Positions 27,901-43,300 of a stretch of 64,000 nucleotides of DNA are shown here, one piece after another. Every line of letters begins with the position of its first letter. Within the stretch, counting starts at the first letter, position 1. The notes beneath the pieces are model-generated. The model was not told the DNA's origin, ran no database searches, and was given only the letters and a program-made list of their open reading frames with translations. The stretch is from Meghimatium bilineatum. Its lineage: Eukaryota; Mollusca; Gastropoda; Stylommatophora; Philomycidae. Location: the NCBI GenBank assembly GCA_034231615.1, contig CM067315.1:10997915-11061914 (forward strand), given 5' to 3'. The position numbers and the translations under genes are program-made.

Positions 27901-30398
27901 TATTGATAAACTAGATACATTTATGAAATGTGTTGAAAAGTTTGAAAATCATAAAAATATATTTCTTATGATAAACTACCAGTAGATACATTTATGAGAT
28001 GTGTTGAAAAGTTTGAAAAAGGAAATCAAAAAATATATTTCTAGTGATAAAGTAGATACATTTATGAGATGTGTTGAAAAGTTTGAAAATCAAAAAAATA
28101 TATTTCTAATGCTAAACTAGATACATTTATGAAATGTGTTGAAAAGTTTGGAAAAGAAAATCAAAAAATATATTTCTAGTGATAAACTATATACATTTAA
28201 GAAATGTGTTGAAAAGTTTGAAAAAGAAAATAAAAAATATATTTCTAATGATAAACTACCGGTAGATACATTTATGACATGTGTTGAAAAGTTTGAACAA
28301 GAAAATAATAAAAACATATTTCTAATGATAAACTATATACATTTATGAAATGTGTTGAAAAGTTTGAAAAAGAAAATGAAAAGATATATTTCTAGTGATA
28401 ATCTACCGGTAGATACATTTATGAGATGTGTTGAAAAGTTTGAAAAACAAAATCAAAAAATATATTTCTAATAATAAACTACCGGTAGATACATTTATGA
28501 AATATGTTGAAAAGTTTCAAAAATGAAAATCAAAAAATACATTTCTATTGATAAACTAGATACATTTATGAAATGTGTTGAAAAGTTTGAAAATCATAAA
28601 AATATATTTCTAATGATAAACTACCAGTAGATACATTTATGAGATGTGTTGAAAAGTTTGAAAAAGGAAATCAAAAAATATATTTCTAGTGATAAACTAG
28701 ATACATTTATGAAATGTGTTGAAAAGTTTGGAAAAGAAAATCAAAAAATATATTTCTAGTGATAAACTATATACATTTATGAGATGTGTTGAAAAACAAA
28801 ATCAAAAAATATATTTCTAATAATAAACTACTGGTAGATACATTTATGAAATATGTTGAAAAGTTTCCACAAAAAAAAATTACATTTCTATTGATAAACT
28901 AGATACATTTATGAAATGTGTTGAAAAGTTTAAAAATGAAAAAAATATATTTCTAGTGATAAACTAGATACATTTATGAAATTTGTAGAAAAGTTTGAAA
29001 AAGAAAATGAAAAGATATATTTCTAATGATAAACTACCGGTAGATACATTTATGACATGTGTTGAAAAGTTTGAACAAGAAAATAATAAAAACATATTTC
29101 TAATGATAAACTATATACATTTATGAAATGTGTTGAAAAGTTTCAAAAATGAAAAAATCAAAAAATACATTTCTATTGATAAACTAGATACATTTATGAA
29201 ATGTGTTGAAAAGTTTGAAAATCAAAAAAAATATATTTCTAATGCTAAACTAGATACATTTATGAAATGTGTTGAAAAGTTTGGAAAAGAAAATCAAAAA
29301 ATATATTTCTAGTGATAAACTATATACATTTAAGAAATGTGTTGAAAAGTTTGAAAAAGAAAATAAAAAATATATTTCTAATGATAAACTACCGGTAGAT
29401 ACATTTATGACATGTGTTGAAAAGTTTGAAAAAGGAAATCAAAAAATATATTTCTAGTGATAAAGTAGATACATTTATGAGATGTGTTGAAAAGTTTGAA
29501 AATCAAAAAAAATATATTTCTAATGCTAAACTAGATACATTTATGAAATGTGTTGAAAAGTTTGGAAAAGAAAATCAAAAAATATATTTCTAGTGATAAA
29601 CTATATACATTTAAGAAATGTGTTGAAAAGTTTGAAAAAGAAAATAAAAAATATATTTCTAATGATAAACTACCGGTAGATACATTTATGACATGTGTTG
29701 AAAAGTTTGAACAAGAAAATAATAAAAACATATTTCTAATGATAAACTATATACATTTATGAAATGTGTTGAAAAGTTTGAAAAAGAAAATGAAAAGATA
29801 TATTTCTAGTGATAATCTACCGGTAGATACATTTATGAAATGTGTTGAAAAGTTTGGAAAAGAAAATCAAAAAATATATTTCTAGTGATAAACTATATAC
29901 ATTTAAGAAATGTGTTGAAAAGTTTGAAAAAGAAAATAAAAAATATATTTCTAATGATAAACTACCGGTAGATACATTTATGACATGTGTTGAAAAGTTT
30001 GAACAAGAAAATAATAAAAACATATTTCTAATGATAAACTATATACATTTATGAAATGTGTTGAAAAGTTTGAAAAAGAAAATGAAAAGATATATTTCTA
30101 GTGATAATCTACCGGTAGATACATTTATGAGATGTGTTGAAAAGTTTGAAAAACAAAATCAAAAAATATATTTCTAATAATAAACTACCGGTAGATACAT
30201 TTATGAAATATGTTGAAAAGTTTCAAAAATGAAAATCAAAAAATACATTTCTATTGATAAACTAGATACATTTATGAAATGTGTTGAAAAGTTTGAAAAT
30301 CATAAAAATATATTTCTAATGATAAACTACCAGTAGATACATTTATGAGATGTGTTGAAAAGTTTGAAAAAGGAAATCAAAAAATATATTTCTAGTGA

Positions 30399-30446
30399 TA
30401 AAGTATGAAATGTGTTTTTCATTATATTTTATTTCTATATATAAAC
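30399..30446. repeat. Non-monomer interrupter of about 45 bp, seven copies
   Basis: 'gtatgaaatgtgtttttcat' followed by 'tatattttatttctatatat' replaces part of a monomer here. The same interrupter is at about 37,579, 39,448, 52,133, 53,031, 56,665 and 58,392. It always follows the same variant ('tttctagtgataaa') and precedes 'cacatttatgaaatgtg', so all copies descend from one event spread by segment duplication. Confidence 0.85.
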
Positions 30447-30569
30447 ACATTTATGAAATGTGTTGAAAAGTTTGGAAAAGAAAATCAAAAAATATATTTC
30501 TAGTGATAAACTTGATACATTTAAGAAATGTGTTGAAAAGTTTAAAAATGAAAAAAATATATTTCTAGT

Positions 30570-33500
30570 GATAAACTAGATACATTTATGAAATGTGTTG
30601 AAAAGTTTGAAAATGAAAAAAATATATTTCTAGTGATAAACTAGATACATTTATGAAATTTGTAGAAAAGTTTGAAAAAGAAAATAAACAAATATATTTC
30701 TAATGATAAACTACAATTAGCTACATTTATGAGATGTGTTGAAAAGTTTGACAAAGAAAATCAAAAAATATATTTCTAGTGATAATTTACCGGTAGATAC
30801 ATTTATGAGATGTGTTGAAAAGTTTGAAAAAGAAAATCAAAAAATATATTTCTACAGATAAACTTGATACATTTAAGAAATGTGTTGAAAAGTTTAAAAA
30901 TTAAAAATATATATTTCTAGTGATAAACTAGATACATTTATGAAATGTGTTGAAAAGTTTGGAAAAGAAAATCAAAAAATATATTTCTAGTGATAAACTA
31001 TATACATTTATGAGATGTGTTGAAAAACAAAATCAAAAAATATATTTCTAATAATAAACTACTGGTAGATACATTTATGAAATATGTTGAAAAGTTTCCA
31101 CAAAAAAAAATTACATTTCTATTGATAAACTAGATACATTTATGAAATGTGTTGAAAAGTTTAAAAATGAAAAAAATATATTTCTAGTGATAAACTAGAT
31201 ACATTTATGAAATTTGTAGAAAAGTTTGAAAAAGAAAATAAACAAATATATTTCTAATGATAAACTACAATTAGCTATATTTATGAGATGTGTTGAAAAG
31301 TTTGACAAAGAAAATAAAAAAATATATTTCTAGTGATAATTTACCAGTAGATACATTTATGAGATGTGTTGAAAAGTTTGAAAAAGGAAATCACAAAATA
31401 TGTTTCTAATAATAAACTACTGGTAGAGATACATTTATGAAATGTGTTGAAAAGTTTCAAAATAAAAAAATATATTTCTAATGATTAACTAGATACATTT
31501 ATGAGATGTGTTGAAACGTTTGAAAAAGAAAATCAAAAAATATATTTCTAGTGATACTCTACCGGTAGATACATTTATGAGATGTATTGTACAGTTTGAA
31601 AATCAAAAAAATATATTTCTAATGATAAACTAGATAAATTTATGAGATGTGTTGAAAAGTTTGAAAAAGAAAATCAAAAAATATATTTCTAATGTTAAAC
31701 TAGATACATTTATGAGATTTGTTGAAAAGTTTGAAAAAGAAAATGAAAAGATATATTTCTAGTGATAATCTACCGGTAGATAAATTTATGAGGTGTGGAA
31801 AAGTTTGAAAAAGAAAATAAAAAATATATTTCTAATGATAAACTACCGGTAGATACATTTATGAGATGTGTTGAAAAGATTGAAAAAGAAAATAAAAATA
31901 TATATTTCTAATGATAAACTACCGGTAGATACATTTATGAGATGTGTTGAAAAGTTTGGAAAAGAAAATAAAAAAATATATTTCTAGTGATAAACTAGAT
32001 ACATTTATGAAATATGTTGAAAGGATTGAAAAAGAAAATCAAAAAATATATTTCTAATGTTAAACTATATAAATTTATGAAATGTGTTGAAAAGTTTGAA
32101 AAAGAAAATCAAAAAATATATTTCTAGTGATAAACTAGATAAATTTATGAAATGTGTTGAAAAGTTTGAAAAGAAAATCAAAAAATATATTTCTAAAGTT
32201 AAACTAGATACATTTATGACATTTGTTGAAAAGTTTGAAAAAGAAAATGAAAAGATATATTTCTAGTGATAATCTACCGATAGATACATTTATGAAATGT
32301 GTTGAAAAGTTTGAAAATCACAAAAATATATTTCTAATGATAAACTAGATACATTTATGAAATGTGTTGAAAAGTGTGGAAAAGAAAATCAAAAAATATA
32401 TTTCTAGTGATAAACTATATACATTTATGAAATATGTTGAATAGTTTGAACAAGAAAATAAAAAATATATATTTCTAATGATAAACTAGATACATTTATG
32501 AAATGTGTTTAAAAGTTAAAAATTAAAAAAAAATATATTTCTAATGATAAACTGATACATTTATGAAATGTGTTGAAAAGTTTGAAAAAGAAAATGAAAA
32601 GATATATTTCTAGTGATAATCTACCGATAGATACATTTATGAGATGTGTTGAAAAGATTGAAAAAGAAAATAAAAATATATATTTCTAATGATAAACTAC
32701 CGGTAGATACATTTATGAGATGTGTTAAAAAGTTTGGAAAAGAAAATCAAAAAATATATTTCTAGTGATAAACTAGATACATTTATAAAATATGTTGAAA
32801 GGATTGAAAAGGAAAATAAAAAAATATATTTCTAATGTTAAACTATATAAATTTATGAAATGTGTTGAAAAGTTTGAAAAAGAAAATCAAAAAATATATT
32901 TCTAGTGATAAACTAGATACATTTATGAAATGTGTTGAAAAGTTTGAAAATCAAAGAAATATTTTTCTAATGATAAAATAGATACATTTATGAAATATGT
33001 TGAAAGGATTGAAAAAGAAAATAAAAAAATATATTTCTAATGATAAACTAGATAAATTTATGAAATGTGTTGAAAAGTTTGAACAAGAAAATAATAAAAA
33101 CATATTTCTAATGATAAACTATATACATTTATGAAATGTGTTGAAAAGTTTGAAAAAGAAAATGAAAAGATATATTTCTAGTGATAATCTACCGGTAGAT
33201 ACATTTATGAGATGTGTTGAAAAGTTTGAAAAACAAAATCAAAAAATATATTTCTAATAATAAACTACCGGTAGATACATTTATGAAATATGTTGAAAAG
33301 TTTCAAAAATGAAAATCAAAAAATACATTTCTAGTGATAAACTAGATACATTTATGAAATGTGTTGAAAAGTTTGGAAAAGAAAATCAAAAAATATATTT
33401 CTAGTGATAAACTATATACATTTATGAGATGTGTTGAAAAACAAAATCAAAAAATATATTTCTAATAATAAACTACTGGTAGATACATTTATGAAATATG

Positions 33501-36500
33501 TTGAAAAGTTTCCACAAAAAAAAATTACATTTCTATTGATAAACTAGATACATTTATGAAATGTGTTGAAAAGTTTAAAAATGAAAAAAATATATTTCTA
33601 GTGATAAACTAGATACATTTATGAAATTTGTAGAAAAGTTTGAAAAAGAAAATGAAAAGATATATTTCTAATGATAAACTACAATTAGCTACATTTATGA
33701 GATGTGTTGAAAAGTTTGAAAAAGAAAATCAAAAAATATATTTCTAGTGATAATTTACCGGTAGATACATTTATGAGATGTGTTGAAAAGTTTGAAAAAG
33801 AAAATCAAAAAATATATTTCTACAGATAAACTTGATACATTTAAGAAATGTGTTGAAAAGTTTAAAAATTAAAAATATATATTTCTAGTGATAAACTAGA
33901 TACATTTATGAAATGTGTTGAAAAGTTTGGAAAAGAAAATCAAAAAATATATTTCTAGTGATAAACTATATACATTTATGAGATGTGTTGAAAAACAAAA
34001 TCAAAAAATATATTTCTAATAATAAACTACTGGTAGATACATTTATGAAATATGTTGAAAAGTTTCCACAAAAAAAAATTACATTTCTATTGATAAACTA
34101 GATACATTTATGAAATGTGTTGAAAAGTTTAAAAATGAAAAAAATATATTTCTAGTGATAAACTAGATACATTTATGAAATTTGTAGAAAAGTTTGAAAA
34201 AGAAAATAAACAAATATATTTCTAATGATAAACTACAATTAGCTATATTTATGAGATGTGTTGAAAAGTTTGACAAAGAAAATAAAAAAATATATTTCTA
34301 GTGATAATTTACCAGTAGATACATTTATGAGATGTGTTGAAAAGTTTGAAAAAGGAAATCACAAAATATGTTTCTAATAATAAACTACTGGTAGAGATAC
34401 ATTTATGAAATGTGTTGAAAAGTTTCAAAATAAAAAAATATATTTCTAATGATTAACTAGATACATTTATGAGATGTGTTGAAACGTTTGAAAAAGAAAA
34501 TCAAAAAATATATTTCTAGTGATACTCTACCGGTAGATACATTTATGAGATGTATTGTACAGTTTGAAAATCAAAAAAATATATTTCTAATGATAAACTA
34601 GATAAATTTATGAGATGTGTTGAAAAGTTTGAAAAAGAAAATCAAAAAATATATTTCTAATGTTAAACTAGATACATTTATGAGATTTGTTGAAAAGTTT
34701 GAAAAAGAAAATGAAAAGATATATTTCTAGTGATAATCTACCGGTAGATAAATTTATGAGGTGTGGAAAAGTTTGAAAAAGAAAATAAAAAATATATTTC
34801 TAATGATAAACTACCGGTAGATACATTTATGAGATGTGTTGAAAAGATTGAAAAAGAAAATAAAAATATATATTTCTAATGATAAACTACCGGTAGATAC
34901 ATTTATGAGATGTGTTGAAAAGTTTGGAAAAGAAAATAAAAAAATATATTTCTAGTGATAAACTAGATACATTTATGAAATATGTTGAAAGGATTGAAAA
35001 AGAAAATCAAAAAATATATTTCTAATGTTAAACTATATAAATTTATGAAATGTGTTGAAAAGTTTGAAAAAGAAAATCAAAAAATATATTTCTAGTGATA
35101 AACTAGATAAATTTATGAAATGTGTTGAAAAGTTTGAAAAGAAAATCAAAAAATATATTTCTAAAGTTAAACTAGATACATTTATGACATTTGTTGAAAA
35201 GTTTGAAAAAGAAAATGAAAAGATATATTTCTAGTGATAATCTACCGATAGATACATTTATGAAATGTGTTGAAAAGTTTGAAAATCACAAAAATATATT
35301 TCTAATGATAAACTAGATACATTTATGAAATGTGTTGAAAAGTGTGGAAAAGAAAATCAAAAAATATATTTCTAGTGATAAACTATATACATTTATGAAA
35401 TATGTTGAATAGTTTGAACAAGAAAATAAAAAATATATATTTCTAATGATAAACTAGATACATTTATGAAATGTGTTTAAAAGTTAAAAATTAAAAAAAA
35501 ATATATTTCTAATGATAAACTGATACATTTATGAAATGTGTTGAAAAGTTTGAAAAAGAAAATGAAAAGATATATTTCTAGTGATAATCTACCGATAGAT
35601 ACATTTATGAGATGTGTTGAAAAGATTGAAAAAGAAAATAAAAATATATATTTCTAATGATAAACTACCGGTAGATACATTTATGAGATGTGTTAAAAAG
35701 TTTGGAAAAGAAAATCAAAAAATATATTTCTAGTGATAAACTAGATACATTTATAAAATATGTTGAAAGGATTGAAAAGGAAAATAAAAAAATATATTTC
35801 TAATGTTAAACTATATAAATTTATGAAATGTGTTGAAAAGTTTGAAAAAGAAAATCAAAAAATATATTTCTAGTGATAAACTAGATACATTTATGAAATG
35901 TGTTGAAAAGTTTGAAAATCAAAGAAATATTTTTCTAATGATAAAATAGATACATTTATGAAATATGTTGAAAGGATTGAAAAAGAAAATAAAAAAATAT
36001 ATTTCTAATGATAAACTAGATAAATTTATGAAATGTGTTGAAAAGTTTGAACAAGAAAATAATAAAAACATATTTCTAATGATAAACTATATACATTTAT
36101 GAAATGTGTTGAAAAGTTTGAAAAAGAAAATGAAAAGATATATTTCTAGTGATAATCTACCGGTAGATACATTTATGAGATGTGTTGAAAAGTTTGAAAA
36201 ACAAAATCAAAAAATATATTTCTAATAATAAACTACCGGTAGATACATTTATGAAATATGTTGAAAAGTTTCAAAAATGAAAATCAAAAAATACATTTCT
36301 AGTGATAAACTAGATACATTTATGAAATGTGTTGAAAAGTTTGGAAAAGAAAATCAAAAAATATATTTCTAGTGATAAACTATATACATTTATGAGATGT
36401 GTTGAAAAACAAAATCAAAAAATATATTTCTAATAATAAACTACTGGTAGATACATTTATGAAATATGTTGAAAAGTTTCCACAAAAAAAAATTACATTT

Positions 36501-36650
36501 CTATTGATAAACTAGATACATTTATGAAATGTGTTGAAAAGTTTAAAAATGAAAAAAATATATTTCTAGTGATAAACTAGATACATTTATGAAATTTGTA
36601 GAAAAGTTTGAAAAAGAAAATGAAAAGATATATTTCTAATGATAAACTAC
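30570..36650. repeat. 2968-bp higher-order unit in tandem duplicate
   Basis: Sequence at position n matches n+2968 for n of about 30,570-33,680. Checked anchors: 31381/34349, 32084/35052 and 33301/36269. Only scattered substitutions are seen. A third, partly changed copy of the middle segment begins near 40,040 (anchor 40501). Confidence 0.9.
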
Positions 36651-39600
36651 CGGTAGATACATTTATGACATGTGTTGAAAAGTTTGAACAAGAAAATAAT
36701 AAAAACATATTTCTAATGATAAACTATATACATTTATGAAATGTGTTGAAAAGTTTCAAAAATGAAAAAATCAAAAAATACATTTCTATTGATAAACTAG
36801 ATACATTTATGAAATGTGTTGAAAAGTTTGAAAATCATAAAAATATATTTCTTATGATAAACTACCAGTAGATACATTTATGAGATGTGTTGAAAAGTTT
36901 GAAAAAGGAAATCAAAAAATATATTTCTAGTGATAAAGTAGATACATTTATGAGATGTGTTGAAAAGTTTGAAAATCAAAAAAAATATATTTCTAATGCT
37001 AAACTAGATACATTTATGAAATGTGTTGAAAAGTTTGGAAAAGAAAATCAAAAAATATATTTCTAGTGATAAACTATATACATTTAAGAAATGTGTTGAA
37101 AAGTTTGAAAAAGAAAATAAAAAATATATTTCTAATGATAAACTACCGGTAGATACATTTATGACATGTGTTGAAAAGTTTGAACAAGAAAATAATAAAA
37201 ACATATTTCTAATTATAAACTATATACATTTATGAAATGTGTTGAAAAGTTTGAAAAAGAAAATGAAAAGATATATTTCTAGTGATAATCTACCGGTAGA
37301 TACATTTATGAGATGTGTTGAAAAGTTTGAAAAACAAAATCAAAAAATATATTTCTAATAATAAACTACCGGTAGATACATTTATGAAATATGTTGAAAA
37401 GTTTCAAAAATGAAAATCAAAAAATACATTTCTATTGATAAACTAGATACATTTATGAAATGTGTTGAAAAGTTTGAAAATCATAAAAATATATTTCTAA
37501 TGATAAACTACCAGTAGATACATTTATGAGATGTGTTGAAAAGTTTGAAAAAGGAAATCAAAAAATATATTTCTAGTGATAAAGTATGAAATGTGTTTTT
37601 CATTATATTTTATTTCTATATATAAACACATTTATGAAATGTGTTGAAAAGTTTGGAAAAGAAAATCAAAAAATATATTTCTAGTGATAAACTTGATACA
37701 TTTAAGAAATGTGTTGAAAAGTTTAAAAATGAAAAAAATATATTTCTAGTGATAAACTAGATACATTTATGAAATGTGTTGAAAAGTTTGAAAATGAAAA
37801 AAATATATTTCTAGTGATAAACTAGATACACTTATGAAATTTGTAGAAAAGTTTGAAAAAGAAAATAAACAAATATATTTCTAATGATAAACTACAATTA
37901 GCTACATTTATGAGATGTGTTGAAAAGTTTGACAAAGAAAATCAAAAAATATATTTCTAGTGATAATTTACCGGTAGATACATTTATGAGATGTGTTGAA
38001 AAGTTTGAAAAAGAAAATCAAAAAATATATTTCTACAGATAAACTAGATACATTTATGACATGTGTTGAAAAGTTTGGAAAAGAAAATCAAAAAATATAT
38101 TTCTAGTGATAAACTAGATACATTTAAGAAATGTGTTGAAAAGTTTAAAAATTAAAAATATATATTTCTAGTGATAAACTAGATACATTTATGAAATGTG
38201 TTGAAAAGTTTGGAAAAGAAAATCAAAAAATATATTTCTAGTGATAAACTATATACATTTATGAGATGTGTTGAAAAACAAAATCAAAAAATATATTTCT
38301 AATAATAAACTACTGGTAGATACATTTATGAAATATGTTGAAAAGTTTCCACAAAAAAAAATTACATTTCTATTGATAAACTAGATACATTTATGAAATG
38401 TGTTGAAAAGTTTAAAAATGAAAAAAATATATTTCTAGTGATAAACTAGATACATTTATGAAATTTGTAGAAAAGTTTGAAAAAGAAAATGAAAAGATAT
38501 ATTTCTAATGATAAACTACCGGTAGATACATTTATGACATGTGTTGAAAAGTTTGAACAAGAAAATAATAAAAACATATTTCTAATGATAAACTATATAC
38601 ATTTATGAAATGTGTTGAAAAGTTTCAAAAATGAAAAAATCAAAAAATACATTTCTATTGATAAACTAGATACATTTATGAAATGTGTTGAAAAGTTTGA
38701 AAATCATAAAAATATATTTCTTATGATAAACTACCAGTAGATACATTTATGAGATGTGTTGAAAAGTTTGAAAAAGGAAATCAAAAAATATATTTCTAGT
38801 GATAAAGTAGATACATTTATGAGATGTGTTGAAAAGTTTGAAAATCAAAAAAAATATATTTCTAATGCTAAACTAGATACATTTATGAAATGTGTTGAAA
38901 AGTTTGGAAAAGAAAATCAAAAAATATATTTCTAGTGATAAACTATATACATTTAAGAAATGTGTTGAAAAGTTTGAAAAAGAAAATAAAAAATATATTT
39001 CTAATGATAAACTACCGGTAGATACATTTATGACATGTGTTGAAAAGTTTGAACAAGAAAATAATAAAAACATATTTCTAATTATAAACTATATACATTT
39101 ATGAAATGTGTTGAAAAGTTTGAAAAAGAAAATGAAAAGATATATTTCTAGTGATAATCTACCGGTAGATACATTTATGAGATGTGTTGAAAAGTTTGAA
39201 AAACAAAATCAAAAAATATATTTCTAATAATAAACTACCGGTAGATACATTTATGAAATATGTTGAAAAGTTTCAAAAATGAAAATCAAAAAATACATTT
39301 CTATTGATAAACTAGATACATTTATGAAATGTGTTGAAAAGTTTGAAAATCATAAAAATATATTTCTAATGATAAACTACCAGTAGATACATTTATGAGA
39401 TGTGTTGAAAAGTTTGAAAAAGGAAATCAAAAAATATATTTCTAGTGATAAAGTATGAAATGTGTTTTTCATTATATTTTATTTCTATATATAAACACAT
39501 TTATGAAATGTGTTGAAAAGTTTGGAAAAGAAAATCAAAAAATATATTTCTAGTGATAAACTTGATACATTTAAGAAATGTGTTGAAAAGTTTAAAAATG

Positions 39601-40380
39601 AAAAAAATATATTTCTAGTGATAAACTAGATACATTTATGAAATGTGTTGAAAAGTTTGAAAATGAAAAAAATATATTTCTAGTGATAAACTAGATACAC
39701 TTATGAAATTTGTAGAAAAGTTTGAAAAAGAAAATAAACAAATATATTTCTAATGATAAACTACAATTAGCTACATTTATGAGATGTTTTGAAAAGTTTG
39801 ACAAAGAAAATCAAAAAATATATTTCTAGTGATAATTTACCGGTAGATACATTTATGAGATGTGTTGAAAAGTTTGAAAAAGAAAATCAAAAAATATATT
39901 TCTACAGATAAACTAGATACATTTATGACATGTGTTGAAAAGTTTGGAAAAGAAAATCAAAAAATATATTTCTAGTGATAAACTAGATACATTTAAGAAA
40001 TGTGTTGAAAAGTTTAAAAATTAAAAATATATATTTCTAGTGATAAACTAGATACATTTATGAAATGTGTTGAAAAGTTTGGAAAAGAAAATCAAAAAAT
40101 ATATTTCTAGTGATAAACTATATACATTTATGAGATGTGTTGAAAAACAAAATCAAAAAATATATTTCTAATAATAAACTACTGGTAGATACATTTATGA
40201 AATATGTTGAAAAGTTTCCACAAAAAAAAATTACATTTCTATTGATAAACTAGATACATTTATGAAATGTGTTGAAAAGTTTAAAAATGAAAAAAATATA
40301 TTTCTAGTGATAAACTAGATACATTTATGAAATTTGTAGAAAAGTTTGAAAAAGAAAATAAACAAATATATTTCTAATGA
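36300..40380. repeat. 1869-bp higher-order unit, two copies and part of a third
   Basis: Anchors 36301/38170/40039, 36481/38350 and 36661/38530 are exactly 1869 bp apart. Both full copies carry the non-monomer interrupter near 37,579 and 39,448. Confidence 0.9.
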
Positions 40381-43300
40381 TAAACTACAATTAGCTACAT
40401 TTATGAGATGTGTTGAAAAGTTTGACAAAGAAAATAAAAAAATATATTTCTAGTGATAATTTACCAGTAGATACATTTATGAGATGTGTTGAAAAGTTTG
40501 AAAAAGGAAATCACAAAATATGTTTCTAATAATAAACTACTGGTAGAGATACATTTATGAAATGTGTTGAAAAGTTTCAAAATAAAAAAATATATTTCTA
40601 ATGATTAACTAGATACATTTATGAGATGTGTTGAAACGTTTGAAAAAGAAAATCAAAAAATATATTTCTAGTGATACTCTACCGGTAGATACATTTATGA
40701 GATGTATTGTACAGTTTGAAAATCAAAAAAATATATTTCTAATGATAAACTAGATAAATTTATGAGATGTGTTGAAAAGTTTGAAAAAGAAAATCAAAAA
40801 ATATATTTCTAATGTTAAACTAGATACATTTATGAGATGTGTTGAAAAGTTTGAAAAAGAAAATGAAAAGATATATTTCTAGTGATAATCTACCGGTAGA
40901 TAAATTTATGAGGTGTGGAAAAGTTTGAAAAAGAAAATAAAAAATATATTTCTAATGATAAACTACCGGTAGATACATTTATGAGATGTGTTGAAAAGAT
41001 TGAAAAAGAAAATAAAAATATATATTTCTAATGATAAACTACCGGTAGATACATTTATGAGATGTGTTGAAAAGTTTGGAAAAGAAAATAAAAAAATATA
41101 TTTCTAGTGATAAACTAGATACATTTATGAAATATGTTGAAAGGATTGAAAAAGAAAATCAAAAAATATATTTCTAATGTTAAACTATATAAATTTATGA
41201 AATGTGTTGAAAAGTTTGAAAAAGAAAATCAAAAAATATATTTCTAGTGATAAACTAGATAAATTTATGAAATGTGTTGAAAAGTTTGAAAAGAAAATCA
41301 AAAAATATATTTCTAAAGTTAAACTAGATACATTTATGACATTTGTTGAAAAGTTTCAAAAAGAAAATGAAAAGATATATTTCCAGTGATAAACTATATA
41401 CACTTATGAAATGTGTTGAAAAGTTTGAAAATCACAAAAATATATTTCTAATGATAAACTAGATACATTTATGAAATGTGTTGAAAAGTGTGGAAAAGAA
41501 AATCAAAAAATATATTTCTAGTGATAAACTATATACATTTATGAAATATGTTGAATAGTTTGAACAAGAAAATAAAAAATATATATTTCTAATGATAAAC
41601 TAGATACATTTATGAAATGTGTTTAAAAGTTAAAAATTAAAAAAAAATATATTTCTAATGATAAACTGATACATTTATGAAATGTGTTGAAAAGTTTGAA
41701 AAAGAAAATGAAAAGATATATTTCTAGTGATAATCTACCGATAGATACATTTATGAGATGTGTTGAAAAGATTGAAAAAGAAAATAAAAATATATATTTC
41801 TAATGATAAACTACCGGTAGATACATTTATGAGATGTGTTAAAAAGTTTGGAAAAGAAAATCAAAAAATATATTTCTAGTGATAAACTAGATACATTTAT
41901 AATATATGTTGAAAGGATTGAAAAGGAAAATAAAAAAATATATTTCTAATGTTAAACTATATAAATTTATGAAATGTGTTGAAAAGTTTGAAAAAGAAAA
42001 TCAAAAAATATATTTCTAGTGATAAACTAGATACATTTATGAAATGTGTTGAAAAGTTTGAAAATCAAAGAAATATTTTTCTAATGATAAAATAGATACA
42101 TTTATGAAATATGTTGAAAGGATTGAAAAAGAAAATAAAAAAATATATTTCTAATGATAAACTAGATAAATTTATGAAATGTGTTGAAAAGTTTGAAAAA
42201 GAAAATAAAAAAATATATTTCTAATGTTAAACTAGATACATTTATGACATGTGTTGAAAAGTTTCAAAAAGAAAATGAAAAGATATATTTCTAGTGATAA
42301 ACTTGATACATTTAAGAAATGTGTTGAAAAGTTTAAAAATGAAAAAAATATATTTCTAGTGATAAACTAGATACATTTATGAAATGTGTTGAAAAGTTTG
42401 AAAATGAAAAAAATATATTTCTAGTGATAAACTAGATACATTTATGAAATTTGTAGAAAAGTTTGAAAAAGAAAATAAACAAATATATTTCTAATGATAA
42501 ACTACAATTAGCTACATTTATGAGATGTGTTGAAAAGTTTGACAAAGAAAATCAAAAAATATATTTCTAGTGATAATTTACCGGTAGATACATTTATGAG
42601 ATGTGTTGAAAAGTTTGAAAAAGGAAATCAAAAAATATATTTCTACAGATAAACTAGATACATTTATGACATGTGTTGAAAAGTTTGGAAAAGAAAATCA
42701 AAAAATATATTTCTAGTGATAAACTAGATACATTTAAGAAATGTGTTGAAAAGTTTAAAAATTAAAAATATATATTTCTAGTGATAAACTAGATACATTT
42801 ATGAAATGTGTTGAAAAGTTTGGAAAAGAAAATCAAAAAATATATTTCTAGTGATAAACTATATACATTTATGAGATGTGTTGAAAAAACAAAATCAAAA
42901 AATATATTTCTAATAATAAACTACTGGTAGATACATTTATGAAATATGTTGAAAAGTTTCCACAAAAAAAAATTACATTTCTATTGATAAACTAGATACA
43001 TTTATGAAATGTGTTGAAAAGTTTAAAAATGAAAAAAATATATTTCTAGTGATAAACTACTGGTAGAGATACATTTATGAAATGTGTTGAAAAGTTTCAA
43101 AATAAAAAAATATATTTCTAATGATTAACTAGATACATTTATGAGATGTGTTGAAACGTTTGAAAAAGAAAATCAAAAAATATATTTCTAGTGATACTCT
43201 ACCGGTAGATACATTTATGAGATGTATTGTACAGTTTGAAAATCAAAAAAATATATTTCTAATGATAAACTAGATAAATTTATGAGATGTGTTGAAAAGT